Assembly (NCBI GenBank): GCA_027946555.1 | Contig: JAPEVC010000324.1 | Location: 1-29,319 of the forward strand | Reading direction: 5' to 3' | Length of the DNA stretch: 29,319 nucleotides | Source: Gnomoniopsis sp. IMI 355080 | Lineage: Eukaryota; Ascomycota; Sordariomycetes; Diaporthales; Gnomoniaceae | Part shown: in pieces, positions 10,431 to 22,430 of the stretch | Position numbering within the stretch: the first letter of the stretch is position 1 | Layout: each line of letters begins with the position of its first letter | Made by a program: the position numbers and the translations under genes | Notes under the pieces: model-generated | Seen by the model: the letters and a program-made list of their open reading frames with translations, nothing else | The model's database searches: none | What the model was told of the DNA's origin: nothing

Positions 10431-11345
10431 GGTGGAAAGCCTTCGGACCGCGTTGAAAGGCTGAGACAAGAGGATAGGCAGGTATGAGGCCTGGAAGTAA
10501 CAGTGCCACGATGGCTGCAAATGGTATCGTTCAAGCCAGACGTTGGTCAGGAACTGAATTAAGACATCAAAACAAGACGGACGACTGTTCGGAAGAAATG
10601 GAAGGTTGAAGGAAGGGTGCCTGGCGAGTTGTGGAAAAGGCAGTCACAGACACGATGCAGCTCCTGCCAAAAGCCAGGGTTATCACGACTAATCACGACT
10701 TAGCGACTTTGTTGTCATGAAATGGCTGACTGTGAAACCAGTTGGTATTGTCTTGTTCTTGCTGCTATGCAAACCAAGCTCAGGAATATCATTTACTCGG
10801 GTCAATCAGATATCAAAAGCTGGTACTCTTGCACATGTATAAAGTTATCTCCAGGGCTGCTATATAGGCGTACATGACATTACACATGCCTATGATATAT
10901 CGAATAAGAAACATATAGTATCGAAAAGCATACCGCTTCTATTGTGCAATTTGTGCTGGCTCTGGTTGGGACGGGGGCTTCGTTTCAGCCGCGGAGGCAC
11001 TTCCAAGCAGTCCAAATAGGACCACCTGCATATTAAGGGAAAACAGTTGATGTCTGTCTTCAATCTTCAACTCGTCTTGAGTTTTCCAGTATTTCCACCT
11101 ATACTTACTTATCTAAGAAGAGAATCTGTGATTTGGGAGGTGAACCATCCAGGCATTTCGAATGTTTTCCAGGCTCTTCAAGCCTATGCTGTCTATGCCC
11201 ATGTCCACGGACAAGAAAACTCATATCGAGTATGCATTGTTCTTGTGTGGCCAAGTTGACACCCTCAAGAAACATTCAAAGAGCCATCTACGTCAAAGTG
11301 CTGAAGCATGGAAGACATAACAACACCCACCTAGGTTAAATACCT

Positions 11346-11373
11346 ACCTACCTACCTAGACAGGTAGGTAGGT
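11346..11373. repeat. Perfect 12-bp hairpin made of ACCT repeats
   Basis: ACCTACCTACCT pairs exactly with AGGTAGGTAGGT across the four-base loop AGAC. The surroundings continue the theme: CACCTAGGTTA at 11328 and GTAGGTAA after the right arm. It may be a cruciform-prone simple repeat or the inverted end of a small element. Confidence 0.7.
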
Positions 11374-11742
11374 CCGTAGGTAAGCAGACGCCCTGGTCAC
11401 CAATTCATACCGAGAAAAAAAATATTCCGGCCCCATCCAATAGCTGCTAAAAATTGTGGACTGCGATAAGATTGCAAAACAAGGAAGGATTAGCCGATCA
11501 CTGATCATTCACAAGCAATTCCTGGAGGACTGGGGCCCCAATATTCTCCGACATGGAACATTCTTGCCGTACGACTAACAGACCAGCCTTGCAAGGTACG
11601 TAAGAGCGATTTGGTGAAGACCTCTTCTTCGGCGTCAAATCTCGGTGAGATCGGCTTTACCGTGTAGCAGCCTCTTTGGTACCTAATGCCGATTCAAGGT
11701 CATCTTGTCTCCCTCCCGTAGTGATTGACCCAACCTTGGGAG

Positions 11743-11759
11743 CTACCTCGACTAGGTAG
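11743..11759. repeat. Short inverted repeat CTACCT..AGGTAG
   Basis: A six-base stem with the five-base loop CGACT, built from the same CTACCT/AGGTAG units as the hairpin 370 bases upstream. Confidence 0.5.
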
Positions 11760-11900
11760 GCGTTCATCACAAGATTAAACGTGGACACAGCTCATATCGT
11801 CTACGCGGCTTGCATGCCCATCCAAGGAGCTCCCAATATTTTGCACCCCATTTTCTCAAATAGGTAAGGCTGTACATCTCCAACATGGTGACCGCAGGAA

Positions 11901-11910
11901 TACCTAGGTA
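11901..11910. repeat. Perfect palindrome TACCTAGGTA, third copy
   Basis: Occurs as GGAATACCTAGGTACTTAAC in the gene-poor interval, identical over 10 bp to the copies at 1676 and 2694. Confidence 0.6.
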
Positions 11911-14900
11911 CTTAACAACTCCGCGCAGCTCCCATTGGGAACCAAGGATCAACGGTCTGGCATCGGGTTCCGGAAAAGGCATTTGTTGGACGCATCCAAG
12001 AAATTGCAATCATTCGATTTGGATTTCAACGAGCGGGTCTAAGAAGATCTTTGAGATGCACATCGTACACAGGCATACAGACGGCCACGTCCTTACGTAC
12101 ATCACGAGGTATGGGTACCCACTTTGGCATATCTTCGCCACACCGCGTGAGTTGAAGGAGTCTCTAGTCACATGTCAGTATTCATCGTCCTCGGATGGAT
12201 GAGTGCCCCATCATGCTTGAATCAGCACCGATAACTTCGTAAAGAGGCACACAACAGTGAGTGATAAAGTCAAATGTGTGGGACCCCATCATCAATCCAT
12301 GAATCGAACATAACTCTGTCAGATGTGGTGAAATTTATTGAGGTCGTGACTTCAGAAGCCCTCTACGCTGGCAGGCTGGCCAGGCATCGCTTAGTATACA
12401 AGGGCCCTTCGTGGGAGATAAACCCCAGCAATTTTGCACCTGGTAGGACCCTGGCCAGGGGGAATGGATGAGAGATCATCGCCGATGGAACCTAGAGAGT
12501 AGCCAAGATGCGAGAGAGAGCAAATGACAAAGGCCTGAACGCTTTCATGTCTACCTGCTTGTATGATCATCGTCCATGGAACTCGTGTTCATCGGCGACT
12601 GCAACTCAAGTGCAATACCCCGAGCACGTTTGGCTTGGATCGACCAGCTCAGCACTCGAGTTCTCCCATCTACCTTGAGACATTTGCGCAAATGAAGTGC
12701 ATTGCATTTACGGGACCTCGAGTTCAGAATATCCTAGGCGAAGCGAGAAGCCTGACAAGCTGTCAAAGGTCTGTGACTGTCATATCTGATATGTGATAGA
12801 CAGGCGTGCGTGCGAACCCGTCTGCAAAGACGGCGCCTCAACTAATATCCACGTAGCATGTAAGCGAATCGTTCAATGTCAAGCTGACAATGCTCCTGAG
12901 GGCAACGTGTAACGTCACGTGTGGTCTCACCTGGCAAATGTTGCTTCCGGGCCTGTCTTAAACAGCTACACCATCTTGCGCAAGGCATCTTACCACCAAA
13001 GCCCTCCGCCCGTGGCCAAGACTTCCTTCGGCGTCGTCAGTCGCAGGCATATCATTCGAATGACCGTCATCATTGTGATGATAATGATCAGACCACTGTC
13101 ATTGACGGCACAAAGGCGCATATGCATAAGCTCGGTTAGGACCGCCCCCATCCTAAGCCGACGACCTGACACGAGATCATCTCAGACTTGAATCTCGATA
13201 AGATTTGGCAGGCAGGGAACAGACTGATGATCAGGCCGGGGCCCCGGTAAGTGGGTCAGATGAAGTGCCTGGCGGCCCTGTTCGACACTGGTACGGACGG
13301 GAACAATTGCGATGCGGGATCGGGGCCAACGCTGTAGGTCACGATTGATCTGGGGACAGATCGTACAGTCCGACACTAGAAAAGAGTTGTCAGCACTACG
13401 GATTACGGCACCATGATATCGAAGAGGTGGGTCGGGCCTTGGAAAGAGATCCTGCCAGCCAGCCCGCCCACTTACCAGAGGACGTTCGTTAGGGGGATGT
13501 GATCTGTCACAAAACGTCGATTCGTCCGCCCCTCATCGGACCCATTCCGAGCTCAAGCAGGCACTACCAATAGGATCATACGGAAGACATACATAGTAAG
13601 TACCCTAGAAGTTGCAATCATGTCAGATCGGTGGGGATGGATCAATCCTTGCTCTTGGTGGTCTCTCTGGGCATGTATTGGGTAACAAGCCAGCGTCTAC
13701 ATAAACAGGTTGTCCATTCTGGGAGCTTCTGCGGCTTGTAACGAGCTGCGTCGTTGCATGTGCATCTGGAAGGACAGCGCATCGGGGTTTGCAATCCTAT
13801 GTCACCCCAGGGGCACTTCATTTGCTGGAGGGGGAAAAGGAGGGTCCATCACCTGTTGTGTCACACCGGTCGACGAATCCGTCCCGAGGTCCGATAACCC
13901 TGTCGCTGCACTCGATTCGAGTGTGTCAAAGAAAAGAACAAGAAACAGCTCCTGCGGAAGTCTTTCCGCAACAAGGCTGAAGAGTCGTGTAATTCGCTTT
14001 TCGGGACCGATGCTCATCTCGCCGTCTTGGTGTTGTACGCCAGCTAGCGCGGTGACTTTAGGATACACATCGGGTTTTTCCAGGACTGGGAGAGGCGCCG
14101 AGGATCACTGAGCATGCCAGGGAAATGGAGCAACTGGCGAGGAACGGCGGGAAAGGATGCCTGCCTCACAAGGTCGTGCAACGAACATGGTGTTGAGGCT
14201 GCTTGTCAAGCAGCAGGAGGCAGATGCAGGCGTGAGATCCACGATGCTATCCACATGCATGCTGCCCAATCAGAACCAGAAATCCGAATATGTGCCGAGA
14301 TACAACATCGGGCCAACAACGGGGCGACCACTCATCTGTCGGATGCAACACAATTTGCTGAGCCGGATGCCACTTTGCAGCAGTTTGGTCGCATGGATTC
14401 CCTCCAACGATGAGATCGAGAGGCCCCAAATTCGGTACGCCCTGTCCTGTAAGACTGGTTTGCGGCACGACGCGCCCCGTGATGCCTGACGTCGCATAGT
14501 CAAGGCACTCGCCATCGACGGAGTACTTCCTCCTCTACGATCTTGCGCACACGGTCCGGGCGTCTAGCAAGCTGAGCAGACGCTTCTTTCGCACGACCCG
14601 CTGTAGCCCTGAAAGGCTCGATGTGGTAGAGAAGGCTCCTCGTCAATAAGGACGGCCTACGCACAACTCGGTATACTTCTAATACATACAATGAATAACA
14701 TGATCTCTCGGAGAAGGGGTGGGGGAATCGAGACCAGCTACCTCGAGGTGCAGGAACTCTGCAGCAGGACTCTCCAGGCCTCGGGAGTTGCTTCGCATGA
14801 TTTCGTGAATGATGATTGGGAGTCTGTCAGCTGCTTGACAAAGAAATGCATCACTTCGGGGGAGAGTTCTAATGTGGTCAAATATACGAGACCCTGCGTC

Positions 14901-16411
14901 GTCCATGACGAGTCACAAAGATCGACGTTGTGGAGACCGTTTACGTCTCTTCAGGTCCGCTTGCTGACAGGCTTTGACTGCATGGGCGCAGATTCGCCCT
15001 GATGTAAGTACTGCCTCGGTACGTGGGAGGAGGTACTTTGAGGACTGCGAGAAGAGGCGGCGACCTTTGTCGTCAGAGTCCCAGCCTCTCTCCACTGGCT
15101 GGAGATTTTCCGCCTTGTCCTTGCACGGGTCAACACAGAGAAAAATGTCAGTAATATATGCTGATGTGATGATATATCAGCAATAATCTGGTTTCAGTGC
15201 TTTGTTCGCTTGCATAGGTGCGAGGTCGCACAGCAGAAGCATGAACAAAGCAGTGATCTGCGGAGTATGGGGGATATATACAGGCTAGCGGAGTATACTG
15301 TACTTGTGACAGACTTTCGTTGGTTCTGTGCGCGGCTACTATAACCGAACGTTCAGCCACCCGGCAAGGGGTATTGTCTGCAGGAAGCTTTGGTCTGGCC
15401 TGGTTCCCGCCAGTCTGGAGGATCTAGATACACAGCAAGTCCGATTAGATGATCGTGGGAGCCATGGGTCCAGCCAGATCCTTGAGCTGAGCTCAGATAT
15501 TGGCGGTGGCTTGCTCGGCTTCATCGATCTCCGTAGACAATATTCAGTCCCATGATTTCCGTAGGCCTTAAGCGACAGACTACGCCGAGCCGTACAAGTA
15601 AGTCTTTCGTACAATACCTCCGTTCATTACGGGTTCCGAAATCAATTCTTTTTGCTCAACCTAGAGCGTTCCGGTGACATTCTGACAGGTTGCACAGAAA
15701 ATGCAATGGCAACCTGGAATCCGCGTTGAGGGTGGTATGACTTTGTGCATCGGCATTAGAAGATGGCAGCGCCGGAGCATCACAAGATGAGCACTGTGAG
15801 CAAGTCAGATGCTGTATGCCGCTGGGCATTCGGGGACTATTCCAAGAGGCTCAGATACGAGGTAGGTGTCTCCTGTCCATCCAACCACCCTGCATTGAAG
15901 AGCGCGCGAATCGACTAGAGACGTAGTGCAAGTTTGTGTCTTCGAGGTGCCACCACTTAGTTGGCGATCGTTGTTCGTCGTGCGTGCCATCTATTTTGTG
16001 CCGCGCCTGCACAACTTCCCGAATGCCGTCACGTCATCCATCGAGTTGTGCTGTGCTGCAGTGTGTACATAGTATTGTGCTTGTGAAACTCGGAGAATTT
16101 TCAAGCAGGGCCACTACTTCCACCATTGCACAAGCACGAGATGGTCGTTCCAGAGACACAGTGGAAGTGCGCTCGTCGGCTATCGCCATCGTCTGGTCCA
16201 TGGAAGAGCACACGGGAATCTTTGCCAGTGTAGTGACATGGCCATTGCTGATCTTGATGCACAACAACGAATATTGGTCGCGTCCAGCACATAGGTGCCC
16301 GACCATGCCAGCAGTGCGGACCGGTGTGAGCTTTTGGGCAGTCTTGCCGCCCCATGCGACCCCATTCGAAGATGCTGCGAACTCCACTGCAGAGTGTGCG
16401 CGCACACCACA

Positions 16412-16423
16412 CCCCCCCCCCCC
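16412..16423. repeat. C12 homopolymer
   Basis: Twelve consecutive C preceded by CACACCACA. Prone to length error, so readings that cross it are unreliable. Confidence 0.8.
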
Positions 16424-17267
16424 ATTGAGCCGACAAGCGATGAAAAAGCTGACAAAGACGCCTGCGTTTTCGCTGCAGCGCATCATCGACTTGCCACTCG
16501 ACCTCGACTGCTAGGCCGAGATGAGCTCAGAACGTGGGATGATCCCCACAACGGTTGACAAAAGTGGGCAGAGTGACATGCGGTACCCTCGTGGCCGCCT
16601 CACATCACGCCGCATGGCATATGTCTCAGCGAGTCCCTTTTTGCCGTTATGCAGAGACAAGCATAACTGAGCCGCGACCTCAACCGTTCGCCAGCCTCTA
16701 AAGTTCAAGACAGCACAGAAAAAGGCGCTTGCCGCTTTGACGCCGTCCGCCTCGCAGCCGAGAGAGTCTGCGTGCAGCAACACTTGTTGTTCTGATGAAC
16801 ATGACATGTGAAAGATCTGGGAAAACCTACCTTGCACTATCAAAGCGCCTGGCTTGCTGCTGTGCCTCGACCCATGCAAGTTTGACGGGTGACAACGGAT
16901 TGTCCTGTCCACGAATCCAAGTGAGATGGAGATAGATGCATGCTGTTTTGCAGGATCTAAGATCCCAAGACCCACGACACGGACAGGATACAGGCAAGGA
17001 CGGCTTGAATTCACAAGCTAAGGACACGAGCACGAAACGGATGTAGCCCGGTGCGGAATTGCTGCTCCTTGCTCTCCTGTCTTTAGTCGGGAGGCCTTGC
17101 TGTGCTGTGACAGCATGCTCCATATTCAAGCCGAGGCTCAAACAACATCTCGGGGCGAACACGTCGGAGACTGAACCCACAAAGAACGGGGCATGCAAGA
17201 CCACAGATTTCTCGGCCGGATGCATTTCTCATTTCCGGTTCAACCACAGCTATTCCCGTATGCGAAC

Positions 17268-17436
17268 ATATCTATGACTTTGTTTTTTGTTTTTAAAAAG
17301 AAAAGAAGTTGGGTATTTTAAAGAATGCTAGGACACAGAAAATCTAATGCCTATAAATCTTATAGAGTCATTCGGATGCCGTTACTGTGTAAGACTCTGG
17401 TAGTGACATTTTTTATATTTAGTGCTAATTTTAGCC
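17268..17436. other. AT-rich patch with T-run/A-run symmetry
   Basis: Markedly AT-richer than its flanks. It opens with alternating T runs meeting A runs (TTGTTTTTTGTTTTTAAAAA, then GAAAAGAAG), imperfectly self-complementary and reminiscent of the T10A20 tract at 6294. The right boundary is abrupt, changing to CCGTACCCGTTCCGGCCG. Confidence 0.4.
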
Positions 17437-17711
17437 GTACCCGTTCCGGCCGAACACGTCCTCGCCCCGGCCCGTACGAACAGACATACCCCCTACCCTA
17501 CACAGTATGCAGAAGTGTCGCATTGGCACCTCGACAGAGAGATTTGATGAACCGGATCTCACTGGGAGAACACGGCTATCTCAGAAAAGGTCCATTGTAT
17601 GCAGATCAGCCCCGTAAAGATCGGTCGCCGTGATTTGACGGCCGCAGAGGTGGTGTTGCCCAGATCGGCAACGTGCTCCGGGCCGTGACCCTTTGGCATT
17701 TGCGCCCTCCT

Positions 17712-17737
17712 GCCTGTCAAAGCCTGTCAAAGCCTGT
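17712..17737. repeat. 10-bp tandem repeat GCCTGTCAAA
   Basis: Two full copies and a partial third (GCCTGT). Minor local repeat. Confidence 0.7.
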
Positions 17738-20700
17738 TTCCAACTGTGCTGCAAGGCAGGGGTTCGGATAACCGTGCAAGGGAGACCACAGTAAGTCATG
17801 GCCCTACTCCACTCGAACCGAACTTGCTCCGCAAGATCGAACGATTCAAGATCACAATGAGAGACGTGCCCCGGTTGTCTGGGCCCCGTAAGCGTGCGCT
17901 TGTGACCCATCAAGCTTCCCACACCACCAGGAGCGGTCAGATGGGAGTCAAAGTGTGCGGCGTCTGTATCCTCTTGTGTTGATGTGGAAACTTCCACCCT
18001 TTTGAGCTAATCATATAATAGTCCATGCGATCAAAATTGGAGGGACTGCTGAAGAAGTTGTGATCAACAAAGAAGTCAGAGCGTGGCAAGAAGGAAAAAA
18101 AAAGAAGAAAAAGACTGACTCATCGCAATTTGCTATGTCGCTCTCAGCGTCGGGTATACAATATATCGTCTTGGTAGCTAAACCCTCGTTTGACCGGTGT
18201 ATTCCGAATTTTGCTAGAGGTGGCAACCTTCACCGCCGCTACCGTGATCCCCATCAACGTTCTTCTGGAAAGAATGATGCCTCTCCCCCATAAGAATTTC
18301 TGGGTTCCCGACACCCAACGGATCATGATCCGCACAAAATCCAGGTGTCATTCGTGGGGCGCAGATCTTCCTTCAGGTTCTTCTCGAAGCCTGAAGGAAA
18401 TGGATCGAATCGGCAAATTGCACATTCGGGTCCCACGGGTCCTGGGCCTGGCCTGGCCTGCCCTGGCCCGAGGAGGTGATGAGCTGTACCTACCTAGCTG
18501 GCTGCCTGACTGTAACAGCAACAAATAAGGAGTTGCGTCCAAATGGGTTTGCGACCCTCCCGAAAACAGCGCGCCCGACAGATTTGACACGCGAACAGCT
18601 GTCAAAACACGACCCAGGGGACTCCACACGTGTGCTTCACCGGTAGCGAGCGGTGACGGTGGCCGAGTGACATGTCATGGGGAAAGTTTGTGAAATCTGA
18701 CCAAAAAGCCCGCGATACCACGTCGGTGTGCTAATTGCTTCCGTGGGTCAGGACCAATACCGGGATAATGCCCACCTGTCCACCCATCCACCCACCCCAC
18801 CATGGATCGCCTCGGGCGCGCGGAGACCATCCCTCCTTCTGTCGTGTGTGGGCTTTTCCCACCCGACAATGGACTGAACAGAGAGAGTCGAGCTTACTTG
18901 TACATAGTAAAGTAAAGTGGGCCCCCCGTTTTTATGCAGATTGGGGTGCATGCAGTGAGCGGCGTTCCAGAAGCCTGATTCATGGCCTGGCTTGGGGGAT
19001 GCTAATTCACTTTATGATCTGTCCGATCGCAATCCATCGATCCCGCAAATGTGACAGGACGCCACACTCCGTTACAGCAAGGTTCAGGCAGGCGGGTAAA
19101 AAAACCGTTGAATCGCCTTCTGGACATGGCAAATGCTTGACAACTTGCGCCCGCTGCTCCAACACTCCCTCGCTCATGTGTCCTATGGTATGACGCGAAC
19201 CAGATCTTGTCGGATCTGTGCGCAACGTCTGCATAAATCTGCCCCCTTCAGATGAATGTCTTGCATTATCTCAATCGTAGCCAGCGACCCCGACTCGAGT
19301 GTTGAGGCTGCACCCAGGTGCACTATGGAAGATACCGTCGAGCCTCGAGGGTACCGAGTCTCACTAGTATGAGGCGATCTCCGAAGACCTTCAAGGCCAA
19401 GTGGCTAAACGTAACCACGACATGTGGCGGCCCCGTACCGCTGAGGCAGACAATCTCCAGCCTACACTTGGCACTGATTGCTGACCGAGGCTGTTCGGAT
19501 GTCACACGCGCAACGGCAAGCTGCCCCGGAGGATACGTACTGCGTACAGCTCCAAAAGCTTCTAGCCCCTGTAACTGGTGCACGGGATACGGAGTAAACA
19601 TTAAGTGTTTCGAAGATCACACAAGCCTGCATATCCCGAGTCGTAAAATCTCCGTTCACGCCAGATTGTACCTGTCAGGTAGCTTAGCGAGATACACGAA
19701 GCATGAGACCCACGATGCTGGGACAATGGGCCAGGCAAATGTCCGAGATCCCAATGGTGTAGAAAAGAAAAAACGATTCTGCGCAGGAGTGCTTCGAGGC
19801 GTTCGTATCGTTTTCACAGCCACAGCACCGCCGTACCGGGAACCTGGGTGACTGGGCTGGCGATCATGCTTTCTGTGGCTCAAAGTGTTTGTGAAACGTT
19901 GGCAGGATATTACCTTTGACCTGGTTTGAGCCGCAGCACAGACAAGGAAAGGACTGCGATTCTACGTAGAGTTGATGGACTGCCCAGTGGAGGGCTGGGA
20001 TCAAAGGAGGTTCAATATCGACAGACCCACAAAGCACCAGCCTTGACACACCCAGGAGACCAAGGTTTAAAGAAGCGGTTCCAAGGCAACACTGGGGTCA
20101 CGAGGTGTTGGAGTCACGCAATGCTATTAATATCCCAGCTATAATGCGCAAGATCTGTCTTCCAGGATCTATCTGTCCGATGAACGGGTAGAATGAGGAC
20201 GATGTTTTAGCAGTTCGAAACGACGCAATCTCAGGGTCGAATCGGAAGTCGGTCCCTCCCCGCAGAGAAAGGTCTGCAAGTTGCTTCAATCTGGCTTTGT
20301 TTTCTGTGACTTGATCCAGTGGAGACCCTCATGGGTCAGATGGGATCGACAACGCTGTTACTCGGCTCGCGCAACAGGCCCCTTTTGAGAATTTCGACTG
20401 AACTCTGCGCTGCGTGCGGATACTGCCCTGCAGATGGGATCGTAGCGACATGAAGATCCCGCTACTGTGTACAAACGGTTCTAGATACACAGCGTACCAT
20501 GGTTGCCAACGGTCGTCGCATGGTCAGTGAGGGTCTACCCATGCTTGACGTACCATGTCTTATGTCTCATAGTAGAAAAGAAAACGACGCCGACGTTGAA
20601 TCAAATTGTCTTTGCTACTACATAGTATGGATGGTCGGAGGCCGAAACGAAACAACCCTTGTCAGTGTCTGATACCTGTGGGTCAAGCCCTCTACATTCG

Positions 20701-20820
20701 CTATACTAAAATGGGTAGTAACTATGGTAACTTTTTCGCAGGCGTTATTCCTGTGATGTTTTATTTTCTCAATGAAAAATATTGAATATATACTATTTGA
20801 GAATTATGATAATGAAATCA
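20701..20820. other. AT-rich patch
   Basis: Contains TTTTATTTTCTCAATG and GAATATATACTATTTGAG, in contrast with the balanced flanks. No coding features. Confidence 0.35.
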
Positions 20821-22430
20821 AGCATGACCAAGATTGTCGATCTTTATCAGCGCCCTGGACACGAGGACCACTTGACTAGTGTCGTTTATAAGACGGCAGA
20901 TACCATCGATTAAAGTTTTGGTGGATCAATCAATCACAACTCACGAGTTTGATGCGATAGGCATGTCATCAAACGGTCAAACCACATGGAGATTCGGCAT
21001 TCGCCTTACCATTGCAAATACTCGGACAGGTTCAGCTGATGACCAAGAGGAGCCCCTGCACAAAACTTGTTCATTTATTCCCGCGTGATAGTTTGGGAGC
21101 ACACTCGGCATGGCTACCACCGTGGATGGACTTGCTTTTTTCAGATAAGGAGAGAAGTTGATTGATGTGATATATTGGTTTGACGTTGTCTAAGATCTGG
21201 GATGAAGCTCAAGCCAGCTACTCGCCGTTCCCAAGCGCGCTGTCGACATGCCGAGCTGGGCACGGCCTCGATGACGAGCGAGTCGCAGCACACTCTGGCA
21301 ACATTGTGAGGGCTGATGCGACGTCATGAAAGGACACTCGGGCAGTTGTTGAATCGAGGCTCATGCAAGAGATGTAGTATGCGCTTCTCATCATTGTCAG
21401 CAGGTTGCAGCTGAACAGCTGAGCCTGTCAAAGTATACGAATCTGCTCTTTTGTAATATGACAGCCTGATTGTAATAACGGGCGTTGTCCCGAGAGTGCC
21501 GGAGCCGAGTCCTGAGCTGCTTTGCTGATACCTTAGCGATTGGACCAGCGCGGCTGCTTCCATACTTTTGCACCCAAATGAAGCCGCGCAGCAACCTTGT
21601 TAGACGTCTCGGTAATGCAGACGTGTGTGACCACTGTAGTTTCTCGCTGTCCGGACCGGGCACGGGATTGTAACATTCCGCGGCAGGATTAGACGAGTAG
21701 CTGTATATCCCAGCGAGAGTGCGGAATTGAAGCCTTGCTCTGTGATACGTGTGCGAAAAGCATGCCCGCAAAGGGGCCCGGAATTGGTTAAACAGACTGC
21801 GAGGTACCTAGCTGAATGCCATGATATGCGAGATGGAGATCGCGGTACTTTGAGGGATGGCCTGCATAAGCTTTAGATAGGTATGCAGGGCGAGAAGTAG
21901 TCCTTCGGGAGGCGCTTTTTTGATATGTATGTATGTGTCTGAGAACCAAGTTTCTCGTGTCCTCCAGTTCTCGCGCACAGAGCTACCATGACAGGCTCCA
22001 GAAGAGACGACGCCTTCCCAAGCGTCGCGGCTAGAAAATAATTACAGGATGCTGCATCGAGCGGGACCGTTGGAGCTAACTGTGTCTACGGCATAGTGTG
22101 GAAAAGACACAGTCGACTTGAATGGGACCATGCTGTCGTACAGCGGTCCAGAGTTGATGGTCTCTTTTGGATGAAAGAAGCATGATTGTCCCCCCCCCCG
22201 ACGGCTGGGAAAAGAAAAGCGTCGAGTCCCGGGGATGGCTTTCAGGTGTGCATAAAGTCTTGTACAGCTGGGCCCTTCCGTATAAGCTAGTCGCAGTGCT
22301 TGTTCTTGGGGATGCTTTTGACAGAGATTACGTGCAGTCTATCGATTGTGTTTGTTGGAAATTCTGCCGTTGTCGCATTAATGAATGGCATGTAGTCAGG
22401 AATCACACGCTAACCGTTTCGGGGTGATCA

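Larger units (their letters stand above)
10431..15100. other. Gene-poor interval, proximal part
   Basis: The first bases hold the promoter and leader of the 2EXR gene (minus strand). From about 10700 on I recognise nothing that I would call a gene. It includes the (ACCT)n hairpin at 11346, a 6-bp inverted repeat at 11743, the palindrome at 11901, and an ACGTCACGTG composite CRE/E-box-like site near 12911. Between 13800 and 15100 the minus strand shows a relay of medium-length open frames in changing registers (see findings). Confidence 0.5.
15101..22430. other. Gene-poor interval, central part
   Basis: More than 7 kb without a recognisable gene. Open frames up to 192 codons exist (15936-16514 plus; 16511-17014 minus; 19318-19851 plus), often overlapping on both strands. 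None has a family motif, a convincing start context or consistent introns. AT-rich patches lie at 17268-17436 and 20701-20820. I found no terminal repeats or transposase or reverse transcriptase motifs. Confidence 0.45.

Noticed and set aside
14247..14468. GGNPCD motif suggesting a cytosine-5 DNA methyltransferase
   Set aside because: Only one short motif; no SAM-binding motif, ENV motif or target-recognition region in the neighbouring frames. Kept only as a weak hint under findings.
15936..16514. 192-codon plus frame with a 150-codon minus frame over the same bases
   Set aside because: Crosses a C12 homopolymer, neither strand shows a family motif or splice structure, and the two frames mirror each other.
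16511..17225. Overlapping minus-strand frames of 167 and 132 codons
   Set aside because: No recognisable domain, no signal peptide, no connecting introns with good branch points.
19318..19851. 177-codon plus-strand frame
   Set aside because: Basic, uneven composition, no motif, no promoter-like sequence before it.
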